Assembly: GCA_002496565.1 (NCBI GenBank)
Contig: DAKJ01000022.1
Location: 1-29,024 of the forward strand
DNA from: Methanosarcina sp. UBA289
GTDB lineage: Archaea > Halobacteriota > Methanosarcinia > Methanosarcinales > Methanosarcinaceae
Direction of reading: 5' to 3'
DNA: 29,024 bases
Position 1 is the first letter of the stretch, and each line of letters begins with the position of its first letter. The position numbers were made by a program, and so were the translations under genes. The notes under the pieces were generated by a model. That model searched no databases and had not been told where the DNA came from. It was given only the letters and a program-made list of their open reading frames with translations. Of this stretch, positions 8,426 through 15,481 are shown piece after piece.

Positions 8426-9654
8426 TATTTTTCACCTCCGGTTTCCTCTGGAGTGCTTTCTTCGGCAAAGCCTTCCTCATCCTCAGGTCTTTTCATGACA
8501 GTTCTCCTGACAGCATGAGCCCCTGCAGCGAGTAGAGCACCTCCTATTGCCACACCTGCTACAGTAGTGATATTCGTGCCTAAAATTCCAGTTTTCTCAA
8601 TTTCCACGAAAAAAGGCCTGGTACTATCCGGGAAGCCCGGCTGAACGCAGCCAATACAGGGAGAGCCTGCCTGAGGGCAGTAATTGAGATGGCCGTTCCA
8701 GTTGCGAGTAGCACAGTCTGCATGAGTATAAGGCCCCTTGCATCCCAGTTTCCAGAGGCACTTCGGTCCACCTACTGTCAGCTCAAACTCTCCACGGTCA
8801 TAGTATCCGCGACGAGAACAGTTATCATGAATAACATGGTCAGGCGGGAAGAAAACCTTCGGACGTTTCCAGTTATCCAGTACATAAGGCAAATCATCGG
8901 GTATCTTTATCTTTCCCAAAACAACTGCACCTATTGTCAAAAAAACCCAGTCTGGATGAGTAGGGCAACCAGTAAGATTAATTACAGGCTTTTCGATGCC
9001 AAGAAGATCTAAGATCCCCTTTGAAGCATCTTCCATAGTAAAGGCAATCCCTCTGGGGTCCATAAGTTCAACTATATCACTCTTAGCAGCGTTTACCCCA
9101 CTATTAGTCGCACAATTCCCAATTGCAACAATTGCTAAAGCATTTTTCGCAGCTTCCGTGTAAATATCCTTATAAGGCCTACCTCCGTACATAAGATATT
9201 TTCCTGAACCTTGAGGTCCGTTAGCGACTGCTCCTTCAGAGACTAGAACGTAACCTTTTTCCCTTCCCAAGATCTCATCAAGCACAATCTCAGAATTAAG
9301 ATCACTGGTATTTGCGAGTTTCCCGTCCACGAAAATTCCCTGCTGCATCATTAAAACTTCATGATAGAGCAGTTTGAGATTATACTCCTGAAGGAATTCT
9401 ACGATATCAGGAGATCCTCCGTCCAGCATTGATATGGTACATCCACTGTCCATTACTCCATGGAGCCATACTACTTTAGTTTCCGAAAGTTGAAGGGCTT
9501 TCGCTATATCGCTTTTATATGTTTGTAAAAAAAGTGAGGCTCCCAGCGCCCCAACAGCTTTTATAAAAGTTCGACGATCCATTTTCATGAAATCGAGATT
9601 TTTAAACTTTTCAAGTAAGCTGTCATTATCCGTTCCACTCCCCCCATGTTGCAA
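8425..9654 (-). CDS. vhxG: methanophenazine hydrogenase small subunit, second operon (VhxG), altered proximal cluster motif
   Basis: Iron-sulfur small subunit of a [NiFe] hydrogenase, exported with the large subunit by the Tat pathway: MDRRTFIKAVGA begins near residue 25. Cluster ligands seen are Cys72 (DSGC), IGNC, TGCPTH, IHDNC, the CLWKLGC pair, and NYC with SPCIGC. The first proximal-cluster Cys, present in VhtG as ECTGC, is Asp69 here (MDSGC; codon GAC at 9448-9450). The C-terminus carries an Ala/Val/Gly membrane anchor (TTVAGVAIGGALLAAGAHA) and, unlike VhtG, an acidic tail of about 25 residues (RPEDEEGFAEES). The longest frame starts at TTG 9654; ATG 9588 and ATG 9582 lie just before the Tat motif. 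The stretch LLEKFKNLDFMKM aligns with VhtG's LVRTLDSVDFLKM, which favours the upstream start. The frame is intact. Whether the enzyme works is open. Confidence 0.9.
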   Translation of the reverse strand: MQHGGSGTDNDSLLEKFKNLDFMKMDRRTFIKAVGALGASLFLQTYKSDIAKALQLSETKVVWLHGVMDSGCTISMLDGGSPDIVEFLQEYNLKLLYHEVLMMQQGIFVDGKLANTSDLNSEIVLDEILGREKGYVLVSEGAVANGPQGSGKYLMYGGRPYKDIYTEAAKNALAIVAIGNCATNSGVNAAKSDIVELMDPRGIAFTMEDASKGILDLLGIEKPVINLTGCPTHPDWVFLTIGAVVLGKIKIPDDLPYVLDNWKRPKVFFPPDHVIHDNCSRRGYYDRGEFELTVGGPKCLWKLGCKGPYTHADCATRNWNGHLNYCPQAGSPCIGCVQPGFPDSTRPFFVEIEKTGILGTNITTVAGVAIGGALLAAGAHAVRRTVMKRPEDEEGFAEESTPEETGGEK

Positions 9655-9659
9655 ATAAT

Positions 9660-9680
9660 TTTATATAAAGATATATAAAA
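9660..9680 (-). promoter_or_regulatory. probable vhx promoter (TATA-rich)
   Basis: The minus strand reads TTTTATATATCTTTATATAA here, giving two overlapping archaeal box A candidates. Either predicts transcription starting near or just after the TTG at 9654, which is why the vhxG start is uncertain. A weaker TTAATATATT farther upstream (about 9688-9697) would include that TTG. Confidence 0.45.
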
Positions 9681-10083
9681 AATGGAATCCAATATATTAA
9701 AGACTATCACATCTTCAATAACCTGCTTCGTAAGTAAGTTTTTATGTTGCAACAGCAGGATAATCAAAGTTGCGCTGGCGCACCTCGCTGCAAGCAACGG
9801 AGTATGTTCGCGCTCTGCTCCAAATTCCGTAAAAGGAGACAATAACCTGGAGCAATTTAGTTTGAGCAGAGTTAACAACCGAAAACTGGAGAGATTTTTT
9901 TATTTCTAATACTTTCAGCTGTAAGATAAATTGGGTACATTTAAAATAAATATATTTTTTCTAAAAACTTATATATTTTAATATCACTACCATATTTATT
10001 GAAATTTTAAGGTTAGTAATATTTAGTAATAATCTGCATATTTAAGGGAAGAAATTGTGCAGCAAAATATGGGGGAATAGAAT
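9681..10083. other. intergenic, divergent promoter region with GC-richer patch
   Basis: No convincing gene. It separates vhxG from the plus-strand gene at 10084. A plus-strand TATA candidate (TTATATAT, about 9969-9976) would give that gene a leader of roughly 80 nt. A stretch around 9765-9850 (starting GTTGCGCTGGCGCACC) is noticeably richer in G+C than its surroundings and contains a small CGC/GCG-type fold; it may be a gene remnant or a small RNA. Confidence 0.5.
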
Positions 10084-11004
10084 ATGACTATTGGGGATGG
10101 TCACGATTTGATATCGCAGAGATTTGAGGGCGATGAGGTATTAGAGGCTTGTTATGACAATGAAAGAGTTCTTCAAAGAGGGGACAAAGGCTCTGCAGTA
10201 AGGAAAGTTCAGCAGGCTCTGATATTTTTGGGTTTTCCTGTACCCGAAGTTGGAGCCAACGGCATCTTTGGTAACGAAACTGAACTGGCAGTAAGAAGCT
10301 ACCAGGAGTCACGAGGACTAAAAGTTGATGGTGTAGTTGGATCGGAAACTATAGGAAGTCTCGATGCAGAATTTTTCACTGGCGTTCCAAAGCCTTCGGT
10401 TGCACCAGTAACTGAGCCACAAGTATCAGAGGTTCCAACTCCACTATTTCCCGAATCTCCTGTTCGATCGCCAAGGGCGTCTCCGGTCGGGCCGGTAAGG
10501 GCACCTGAAGTCTCGCAATTAAAGGTGCCTCGGGCTCCACGGGTAGAGGCTCCTGCAGTAAAAATACCTCAACCTCCAGTTATGCCGGTAGCAGAACCTC
10601 CAATCCTGACAACGCAGGCAGTTCCACCTGAACAAACCCCGGTTCGTGTGACCAAACCCATAACTCCACCTTTAACCAAACTGCCCGATATGGTCGATAG
10701 TAAGGGAAGGAAGTTCCATACTGCAGGAACCTGGAGTGGGAGTAATTCTTCTTTTGAAGCTGAGGCTGGAAAATCGGTGAGTCTTGAAGTAAGTAACCTG
10801 AATGTCAAGGAGTCAAGCGTCACGATAAAAACAAACACAGGAGAAGCAAAAGAATCTGTACTTTTACCTGATACTCTTGTAGATTTTGAATTTTCTGCAA
10901 TAGAAGAACCCTTTATATGGAGATTTTACATCGAAACCGACAGTGAAGACTCTTTAATCGAGTGGAAACTTTATAGCAACTGGGTGCCGGGAAAAAACGA
11001 GTAA
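10084..11004 (+). CDS. peptidoglycan-binding-like domain protein with Pro-rich linker
   Basis: A three-part protein of 306 aa. Residues about 30-97 form a PG_binding_1-type fold, recognisable from LQRGDKGSAVRKVQQALIFLG, GANGIFGNETELAVRSYQ and LKVDGVVGSETIGSL. Residues about 100-205 are a Pro/Val/Ala-rich linker with many PxV/APxV units. Residues about 210-306 form a beta-rich C-terminal domain (for example KSVSLEVSNLNVKESSVTIKT and a Trp-containing end) of unknown family. No signal peptide or membrane span is seen, and archaea of this kind lack peptidoglycan, so the first domain probably binds another polymer or protein. The start ATG 10084 has GGGGG about nine bases upstream. It is flanked by the two hydrogenase operons but oriented against both; a link to hydrogenase is not shown. 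Confidence 0.85.
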   Translation: MTIGDGHDLISQRFEGDEVLEACYDNERVLQRGDKGSAVRKVQQALIFLGFPVPEVGANGIFGNETELAVRSYQESRGLKVDGVVGSETIGSLDAEFFTGVPKPSVAPVTEPQVSEVPTPLFPESPVRSPRASPVGPVRAPEVSQLKVPRAPRVEAPAVKIPQPPVMPVAEPPILTTQAVPPEQTPVRVTKPITPPLTKLPDMVDSKGRKFHTAGTWSGSNSSFEAEAGKSVSLEVSNLNVKESSVTIKTNTGEAKESVLLPDTLVDFEFSAIEEPFIWRFYIETDSEDSLIEWKLYSNWVPGKNE

Positions 11005-11095
11005 ATATTTGAGGAAAAAGGCAGAATAGAGATAAATAATAGGAAAAACCAGGTAAAAAATAGAACGAAACCGAACCAAATATGTTAAAAAATAA

Positions 11096-11581
11096 TTAAA
11101 GGGAAGAAAATATCTCTTTCCTGATTATCTCTATCGCTTTATCTACACCTTTAAGGACATCTGGACTTATTTCCTGCGTAGCTTCTGTGACAATATATCC
11201 AATTTCAATTCCTATGACTACAATTTCCGGAAGCTCTTGAACCTGTTCTCCTATTTTCAATACATCTGTAATTGTCAGGTCATGTACTGAAACCAGGGGA
11301 TGAAATTCGGCACCATCCAGTAAGTCCTTCCCTTCTATACGGTGTACGGAACCTGGGGGACTGTTAGCCAGAATCGCATCAACTATAATGACTTTCCTGG
11401 CGCCATCGAGAAGGTTTAGAAGGTCAAGTCCACAGACCCCTGCGTCCTCGATATCGACGTCTTTGAGGTCTTTAAGTTCGGTTTTGTGAAGAACCTCAAT
11501 GACTTTGAGGCCGACACCATCGTTTCCCATTAATGGGCTTCCGCATCCTAGGACACGGACTGGAGCGCGTAATATAGGCAT
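11096..11581 (-). CDS. vhtD: hydrogenase maturation endopeptidase VhtD
   Basis: HycI/HyaD-family aspartic-like endopeptidase that removes the C-terminal extension of the [NiFe] large subunit once nickel is in place. Seen: the N-terminal GCGSPLMGNDGVG with the metal-binding Asp, DIEDAGVCGLDLL near residue 42, IIVDAI near 65, and VSVHDLTITDVL near 95 with the expected His. Length (161 aa) is normal. The start ATG 11581 has only a weak AGTGAG upstream. It is the last gene of vhtGACD, 94 nt after vhtC, a wider gap than elsewhere in the operon. That gap contains a perfect 16-bp inverted repeat whose second arm (in mRNA sense) includes the start codon. It is the only such protease in the window, so it presumably serves VhtA and perhaps VhxA. 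Confidence 0.92.
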   Translation of the reverse strand: MPILRAPVRVLGCGSPLMGNDGVGLKVIEVLHKTELKDLKDVDIEDAGVCGLDLLNLLDGARKVIIVDAILANSPPGSVHRIEGKDLLDGAEFHPLVSVHDLTITDVLKIGEQVQELPEIVVIGIEIGYIVTEATQEISPDVLKGVDKAIEIIRKEIFSSL

Positions 11582-11631
11582 GTTCTCACTTAATTAAAAG
11601 TCGTATGGATTTTTTGAACATGCCTATATTA
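11570..11631 (-). promoter_or_regulatory. 16-bp perfect inverted repeat enclosing the vhtD start codon
   Basis: TAATATAGGCATGTTC (11570-11585) and GAACATGCCTATATTA (11616-11631) are exact reverse complements with a 30-nt loop. In vhtGACD mRNA the hairpin lies after vhtC, and its 3' arm contains the AUG and first codons of vhtD, while the weak ribosome site is in the loop next to the arm. It may block or tune vhtD translation, or be an RNA processing site. Confidence 0.75.
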
Positions 11632-11675
11632 CCTATTCCAGTTAAGATTATTCTTTAATAATTTTTTAGTAGTTT

Positions 11676-12449
11676 TTAGTGCTTGTGTTCCTTAGCATCA
11701 AACCTTGAATATTTCTCTACAAACTCTGAATAGTGAGTGTCTGAGAGATCTTCTTTTCCTGACCAGAAGATAGCTTTGTAGTACTTCCAGACATGAGGGT
11801 CAAACTCCAGGATACCAACATGCACTACCAGTTCAAAGACAAACCAGTAGGTCAGCAGCAGGTGAAGAGCCCTGAGGAACTGCAGGGAACCCATTCCGAA
11901 TATAGGCGCAATAATATCTCCCGCAGATAAGATCCACGATGCTATAGGGAGGCCAAAAAGTGACCAGTCAAGCTTGTAAAGAACAATGCCTGAGACCGCA
12001 ATAAGGAAGATAGCTGTACCTTCAAGCACAATCAGGATCTTCATTAAGGGGTGAAGTTTGGTCTCATAGTGGCCTTTTTCTTCATCATAGATGGAATATG
12101 CAGGGTATCGACCTTTCCTGAAGAAGTTTTTAATAATACCGCCCAGACGAGTTGCATCTTTAGGACCAAAAATATAATGATCCGTAAAGTGTGAAATTTT
12201 TCCAAAAATCCCATGACCTTCGGAGAAGATATTGTAAGGGATAAGGATCCAGTTCACTGCAAGTAGGAACGGAACCGCTATCATGTGAAGACCGCGGGCG
12301 GAATGGAAACTCATAAAGTCCCATCCCGTATAGATCTTTAACCCGGTGATGATGAGCACTAACATTGCGACAGCGTGGACAGTATGAGCTATCCTGTCAG
12401 TAATGGTATACCGCTCAACAACCAGTGACGGGTTGTTCTTGGATTTCAT
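11676..12449 (-). CDS. vhtC: methanophenazine hydrogenase cytochrome b subunit VhtC
   Basis: Di-haem membrane cytochrome b (257 aa) that hands electrons from VhtG to methanophenazine in the cytoplasmic membrane. Visible hydrophobic spans include AVAMLVLIITGLKIY, MIAVPFLLAVNWILI, ILIVLEGTAIFLIAVSGIVLY and LLTYWFVFELVVHVGIL. Likely haem-binding histidines lie in RIAHTVH, ARGLHMIA, LRALHLL and VVHVGILE. The C-terminal region VWKYYKAIFWSGKEDLSDTHY is shared with VhxC and probably cytoplasmic. The start ATG 12449 has AAGGAGATGA upstream, overlapping the TAA stop of vhtA; the gap is 14 nt. Third gene of the operon. Confidence 0.93.
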   Translation of the reverse strand: MKSKNNPSLVVERYTITDRIAHTVHAVAMLVLIITGLKIYTGWDFMSFHSARGLHMIAVPFLLAVNWILIPYNIFSEGHGIFGKISHFTDHYIFGPKDATRLGGIIKNFFRKGRYPAYSIYDEEKGHYETKLHPLMKILIVLEGTAIFLIAVSGIVLYKLDWSLFGLPIASWILSAGDIIAPIFGMGSLQFLRALHLLLTYWFVFELVVHVGILEFDPHVWKYYKAIFWSGKEDLSDTHYSEFVEKYSRFDAKEHKH

Positions 12450-12463
12450 TGAGGGTCATCTCC

Positions 12464-14239
12464 TTATACTATTCTTAGAGTATTTGGAGCGTTTTTCCCA
12501 GTCAGGTCAATGGTGTGTACTGCACATGAAATGCAAGGATCATAGGACCTACCCATATGGAAGATACCAAATGGATTGGTATAGTCGACATCTCCTACTG
12601 TATTGATTTTTGAACCAATGAGAGACTGTTCGAGCGGACCAGGGATGCCATTGCTGTCTCTTGGAGACATTAACCAGGTACCTGGAACTACACACTGATA
12701 GTTGGTAACCTTTCCATCGCTGCCAGCAGAGACCCAGTGACCAAGAGCTCCACGAGGTGCTTCCCATAGACCCATTCCCTGATTATTTTTAGCTGCATTA
12801 AGGTCTATAGGCACGGAAATCTTGCCTCCTGGTGTATAGTCAACTGTTACCCAGTTGAGAAGTTCATATGCGAGTATTGTCACTTCCTGCATACGAGCCA
12901 ACATTCTGGTGTAAACGTTGGCTGGAGAGTAACCTTTCTCAGCAAAGACCTGAGCCAGACCGGTTACGAGCGGTTCTTTTATATTTAGCATGCGTGCAAG
13001 AGGCCCGACTTCACCTGGAATTCCGTCGTATCTCGGAGCCTTGTCCCAGCTGTACTGGCTATCCGAACCTCCTGTGAAGGCGATTTTATTTGGATCCGTA
13101 TACGGAATGGTTTCACCTTTTGCTGGTGCGAGATCTTTGGTACTGTTGTTGTAGAAGGAGTGAGCAGTGCTCTCCGTAATCTTTTCCGGATCGAATTTCT
13201 GATATTCGAGCTTTCCTGATACCACACCTGAGGTGAAAATACGGTCTCCTGCTGGGCTCTTCGGGTCGTATCCATCTTTGGGCTTGTAGTATCCACCATA
13301 TGAAACGAAGCAGATCTTTGAGGGATCCTTGTACCCACCGATTGTATCATGTTTAAGGCTTGCTGGAAGGCCAAGCAGAGTTTCTCCTACAAGTTCGGAA
13401 CCAAAAGCTGCATAGAATTCTACATCTCCCCAACCTGCTTCTTTGGAGAAGTCGTTGGAAGTGGTTGCCTTGTCAACAAGTCCCTGGAGGTGTTCAGTAA
13501 CAAAGCTTACTGCTTTTTGAGGAGAGCTTGCCTTATAAGTATTTTCGATCCAGGTATTGAAATCAACTCTCAAAGTATGCTTGGATACGAAGTCCATGAC
13601 CTGCAGATAGTAAGTGGAAAGTTTGGTTATATCTGCGACAGTAGCCGGGTAGGTATATCCACCTGGATAAAGGGATGAGGGACCAGGCATTCTACCGGCA
13701 ATGAGTGCGATAGCCTCCTGAAGGCGTTTCTTTTCAGGAATTGCTGCAAGATAGGAACTTCCCACAGGTACAGGCGCGCCATCCATTTTGTAGCTAATTG
13801 GGGCAAACCTTCCAACCATCTCATTCCAGACTGCGCTTCCGGTGTCTCCAAGTGTTGTAAGGACCTTTTTGTAAGCTGGGTTTGCAAGGTCAGGGCCAAA
13901 GAGGACATATATATGAGTTGCGTGGCTTGCAATCATGTTCAAGCCCTGGAAAATATTCCTCATTACAAGAGCATCTTTTGGAACTTGATCAGCCACACCA
14001 TAAAGATCGTCAAGAGCATTTGTGGCTGTCATTCCATGAGAAATGGGACAGACACCGCAAATTCTCTGGGTAAGAAAAGCTGCGTCTCTTGGATCCTGTT
14101 TTTGCAGAATGCGCTCAAAACCCCTGAATATAAGGGAAGATGACTGGGCATCGGTAATAAAACCATTAGCATCTACTTCAGTAGATATGCGCTGATGGCC
14201 TTCAATTCTTGTTAAGGGATCAACTGTAACGTTTACCAT
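12464..14239 (-). CDS. vhtA: methanophenazine hydrogenase large subunit VhtA
   Basis: Catalytic [NiFe] subunit (591 aa) oxidising H2 on the outer face of the membrane. The nickel ligands are in RICGVCPISHG near residue 60 and DPCISCAVH near the C-terminus, and the RIEGHQRI box is at residue 12. The 16-residue extension after the final His (TIDLTGKNAPN and following) is the VhtD cleavage substrate. There is no signal peptide of its own; it is expected to travel with VhtG through Tat. The start ATG 14239 has GGAGAGTGA upstream, formed by the end of vhtG; the gap to vhtG is 7 nt, so translation is coupled. Confidence 0.96.
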   Translation of the reverse strand: MVNVTVDPLTRIEGHQRISTEVDANGFITDAQSSSLIFRGFERILQKQDPRDAAFLTQRICGVCPISHGMTATNALDDLYGVADQVPKDALVMRNIFQGLNMIASHATHIYVLFGPDLANPAYKKVLTTLGDTGSAVWNEMVGRFAPISYKMDGAPVPVGSSYLAAIPEKKRLQEAIALIAGRMPGPSSLYPGGYTYPATVADITKLSTYYLQVMDFVSKHTLRVDFNTWIENTYKASSPQKAVSFVTEHLQGLVDKATTSNDFSKEAGWGDVEFYAAFGSELVGETLLGLPASLKHDTIGGYKDPSKICFVSYGGYYKPKDGYDPKSPAGDRIFTSGVVSGKLEYQKFDPEKITESTAHSFYNNSTKDLAPAKGETIPYTDPNKIAFTGGSDSQYSWDKAPRYDGIPGEVGPLARMLNIKEPLVTGLAQVFAEKGYSPANVYTRMLARMQEVTILAYELLNWVTVDYTPGGKISVPIDLNAAKNNQGMGLWEAPRGALGHWVSAGSDGKVTNYQCVVPGTWLMSPRDSNGIPGPLEQSLIGSKINTVGDVDYTNPFGIFHMGRSYDPCISCAVHTIDLTGKNAPNTLRIV

Positions 14240-14246
14240 TTTTCAC

Positions 14247-15401
14247 TCACTCTCCTTTTCCCATTCTCCTAACAGCATGTACACCTGCAGCAACTGCAGC
14301 TGCACCGACTGCAACCTTAGACACGGTATCAATGTTTGCTCCAAGAAGCACTCCCTTATCTTCAGCTTCGACATACAGAGGTCTCGAACCATCAGGGAAG
14401 TTAGGCTCCACACAGGCTATACAGGGGCCACCTGCTTGGGTACACATGCTGACTGAGCCGTTCCACCTGCGGATTCCACAGTCTGCATGGGCGTAAGGAG
14501 CTTTGCATCCAAGTTTCCACAGACACCCAGGCCCGCCAACTTCTTCATCGAGCTCTCCACGGTCATAGTATCCACGGCGGGGACAGTTGTCATGCACTGT
14601 GTGGTCTGGGGGATAGAAGACCTTTGGCCTGCCGTAGTTGTCCAGAAGGGTATCGAGATCGTTAGGGATCTTGATCTTTCCAAGAATTACCGCGCCCAGG
14701 GTCAGAAGAACCCAGTCAGGGTGAGCAGGGCAACCAGGAATATTAATTACCGGCTTATCGATGCCTAGTTCTTTAAGCATGCCTTTCGTAGGATCTTCCT
14801 TTGCGAAAGCTACTCCCCTGTAATCCGTATCCTTAGCAACCTCGCTGTCTGCAGAGGTAATTCCTCCGTATGCAGCACAGGCACCGACTGCAACGATAGC
14901 AACTGCGTTCTTTGCAGCTTCTGCAAGGGATTCCTTGAAAGTCTTGTTTCCAATAACCAGGTAGCGTCCTGAACCGTCCGGGCCATTCGGAATTGAGCCT
15001 TCAACGACCAGGATATAACCACCTTGTTTATAAGTATCTTCAAGGAGAACTTCGGAGTTAAGCTCGGCATTGTTTACAAGCTTACCATCGTTCCAGATTC
15101 CCTGCTGTGCACAAATAGTCTCATGGAAAACAAGATTGACATTGAGCTTTTGTAGTGCCTGTACAAGGTCAGGATTGCCTGCATTTAAGACCGATTCGGA
15201 GCAGCCAGTGCATTCAGAGCCATGCAGCCAGACAAGCTTGGTTTCTGCGAAATCAAGCGCACTTACAATATCAGACTTATAGGTGCCCAGGAATGTAGCT
15301 GCACCCATTGCACCTAACGCTTTCATGAAAGTGCGTCGATCCATTTTTAAGAAGTCCACACTGTCCAGTGTACGGACAAGATTTTTTATTCCAGTACTCA
15401 T
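14247..15401 (-). CDS. vhtG: methanophenazine hydrogenase small subunit VhtG
   Basis: Iron-sulfur small subunit carrying three clusters from the [NiFe] site to VhtC. The Tat signal MDRRTFMKALGAMGAATFLG starts near residue 21. Cluster ligands: ECTGC (two), VGAC, PGCPAH for the proximal cluster; VHDNC plus CLWKLGC for the distal; SMC and GPCIAC for the medial. A C-terminal hydrophobic Ala/Val anchor (VAVGAAAVAAGVHA) follows. I place the start at ATG 15401 (MSTGIKN); the frame is open three codons further, to a GTG at 15410, but neither has a strong ribosome site. First gene of vhtGACD, with a TATA box about 75 nt upstream. Compared with VhxG it has the complete ligand set and lacks the acidic tail. 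Confidence 0.95.
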   Translation of the reverse strand: MSTGIKNLVRTLDSVDFLKMDRRTFMKALGAMGAATFLGTYKSDIVSALDFAETKLVWLHGSECTGCSESVLNAGNPDLVQALQKLNVNLVFHETICAQQGIWNDGKLVNNAELNSEVLLEDTYKQGGYILVVEGSIPNGPDGSGRYLVIGNKTFKESLAEAAKNAVAIVAVGACAAYGGITSADSEVAKDTDYRGVAFAKEDPTKGMLKELGIDKPVINIPGCPAHPDWVLLTLGAVILGKIKIPNDLDTLLDNYGRPKVFYPPDHTVHDNCPRRGYYDRGELDEEVGGPGCLWKLGCKAPYAHADCGIRRWNGSVSMCTQAGGPCIACVEPNFPDGSRPLYVEAEDKGVLLGANIDTVSKVAVGAAAVAAGVHAVRRMGKGE

Positions 15402-15470
15402 CTCTACCACATCTTGATTTTACCCAGATTATACATCCGAAAGAAAATTTTGAATAATTGTCCATGGAAA

Positions 15471-15480
15471 TTATATAAAT
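15471..15480 (-). promoter_or_regulatory. probable vht promoter TATA box
   Basis: The minus strand reads ATTTATATAA, a strong archaeal box A. A start site about 25 nt downstream (near 15451) would give vhtG an untranslated leader of about 50 nt. Confidence 0.55.
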
Positions 15481-15481
15481 G

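Noticed and set aside
5829..9654. Naming the second operon vhoGAC as in M. mazei
   Set aside because: As I recall, vho and vht in M. mazei are very similar, whereas these two operons differ widely and VhxG lacks a cluster cysteine. The vhx label fits better, but this rests on memory of published operons.
9585..9878. 97-aa minus-strand open frame upstream of vhxG
   Set aside because: It starts in AT-rich promoter sequence at a poor start codon, runs across the TATA boxes and ends inside vhxG. Only its last 13 codons, from ATG 9626, are considered as a possible leader ORF.
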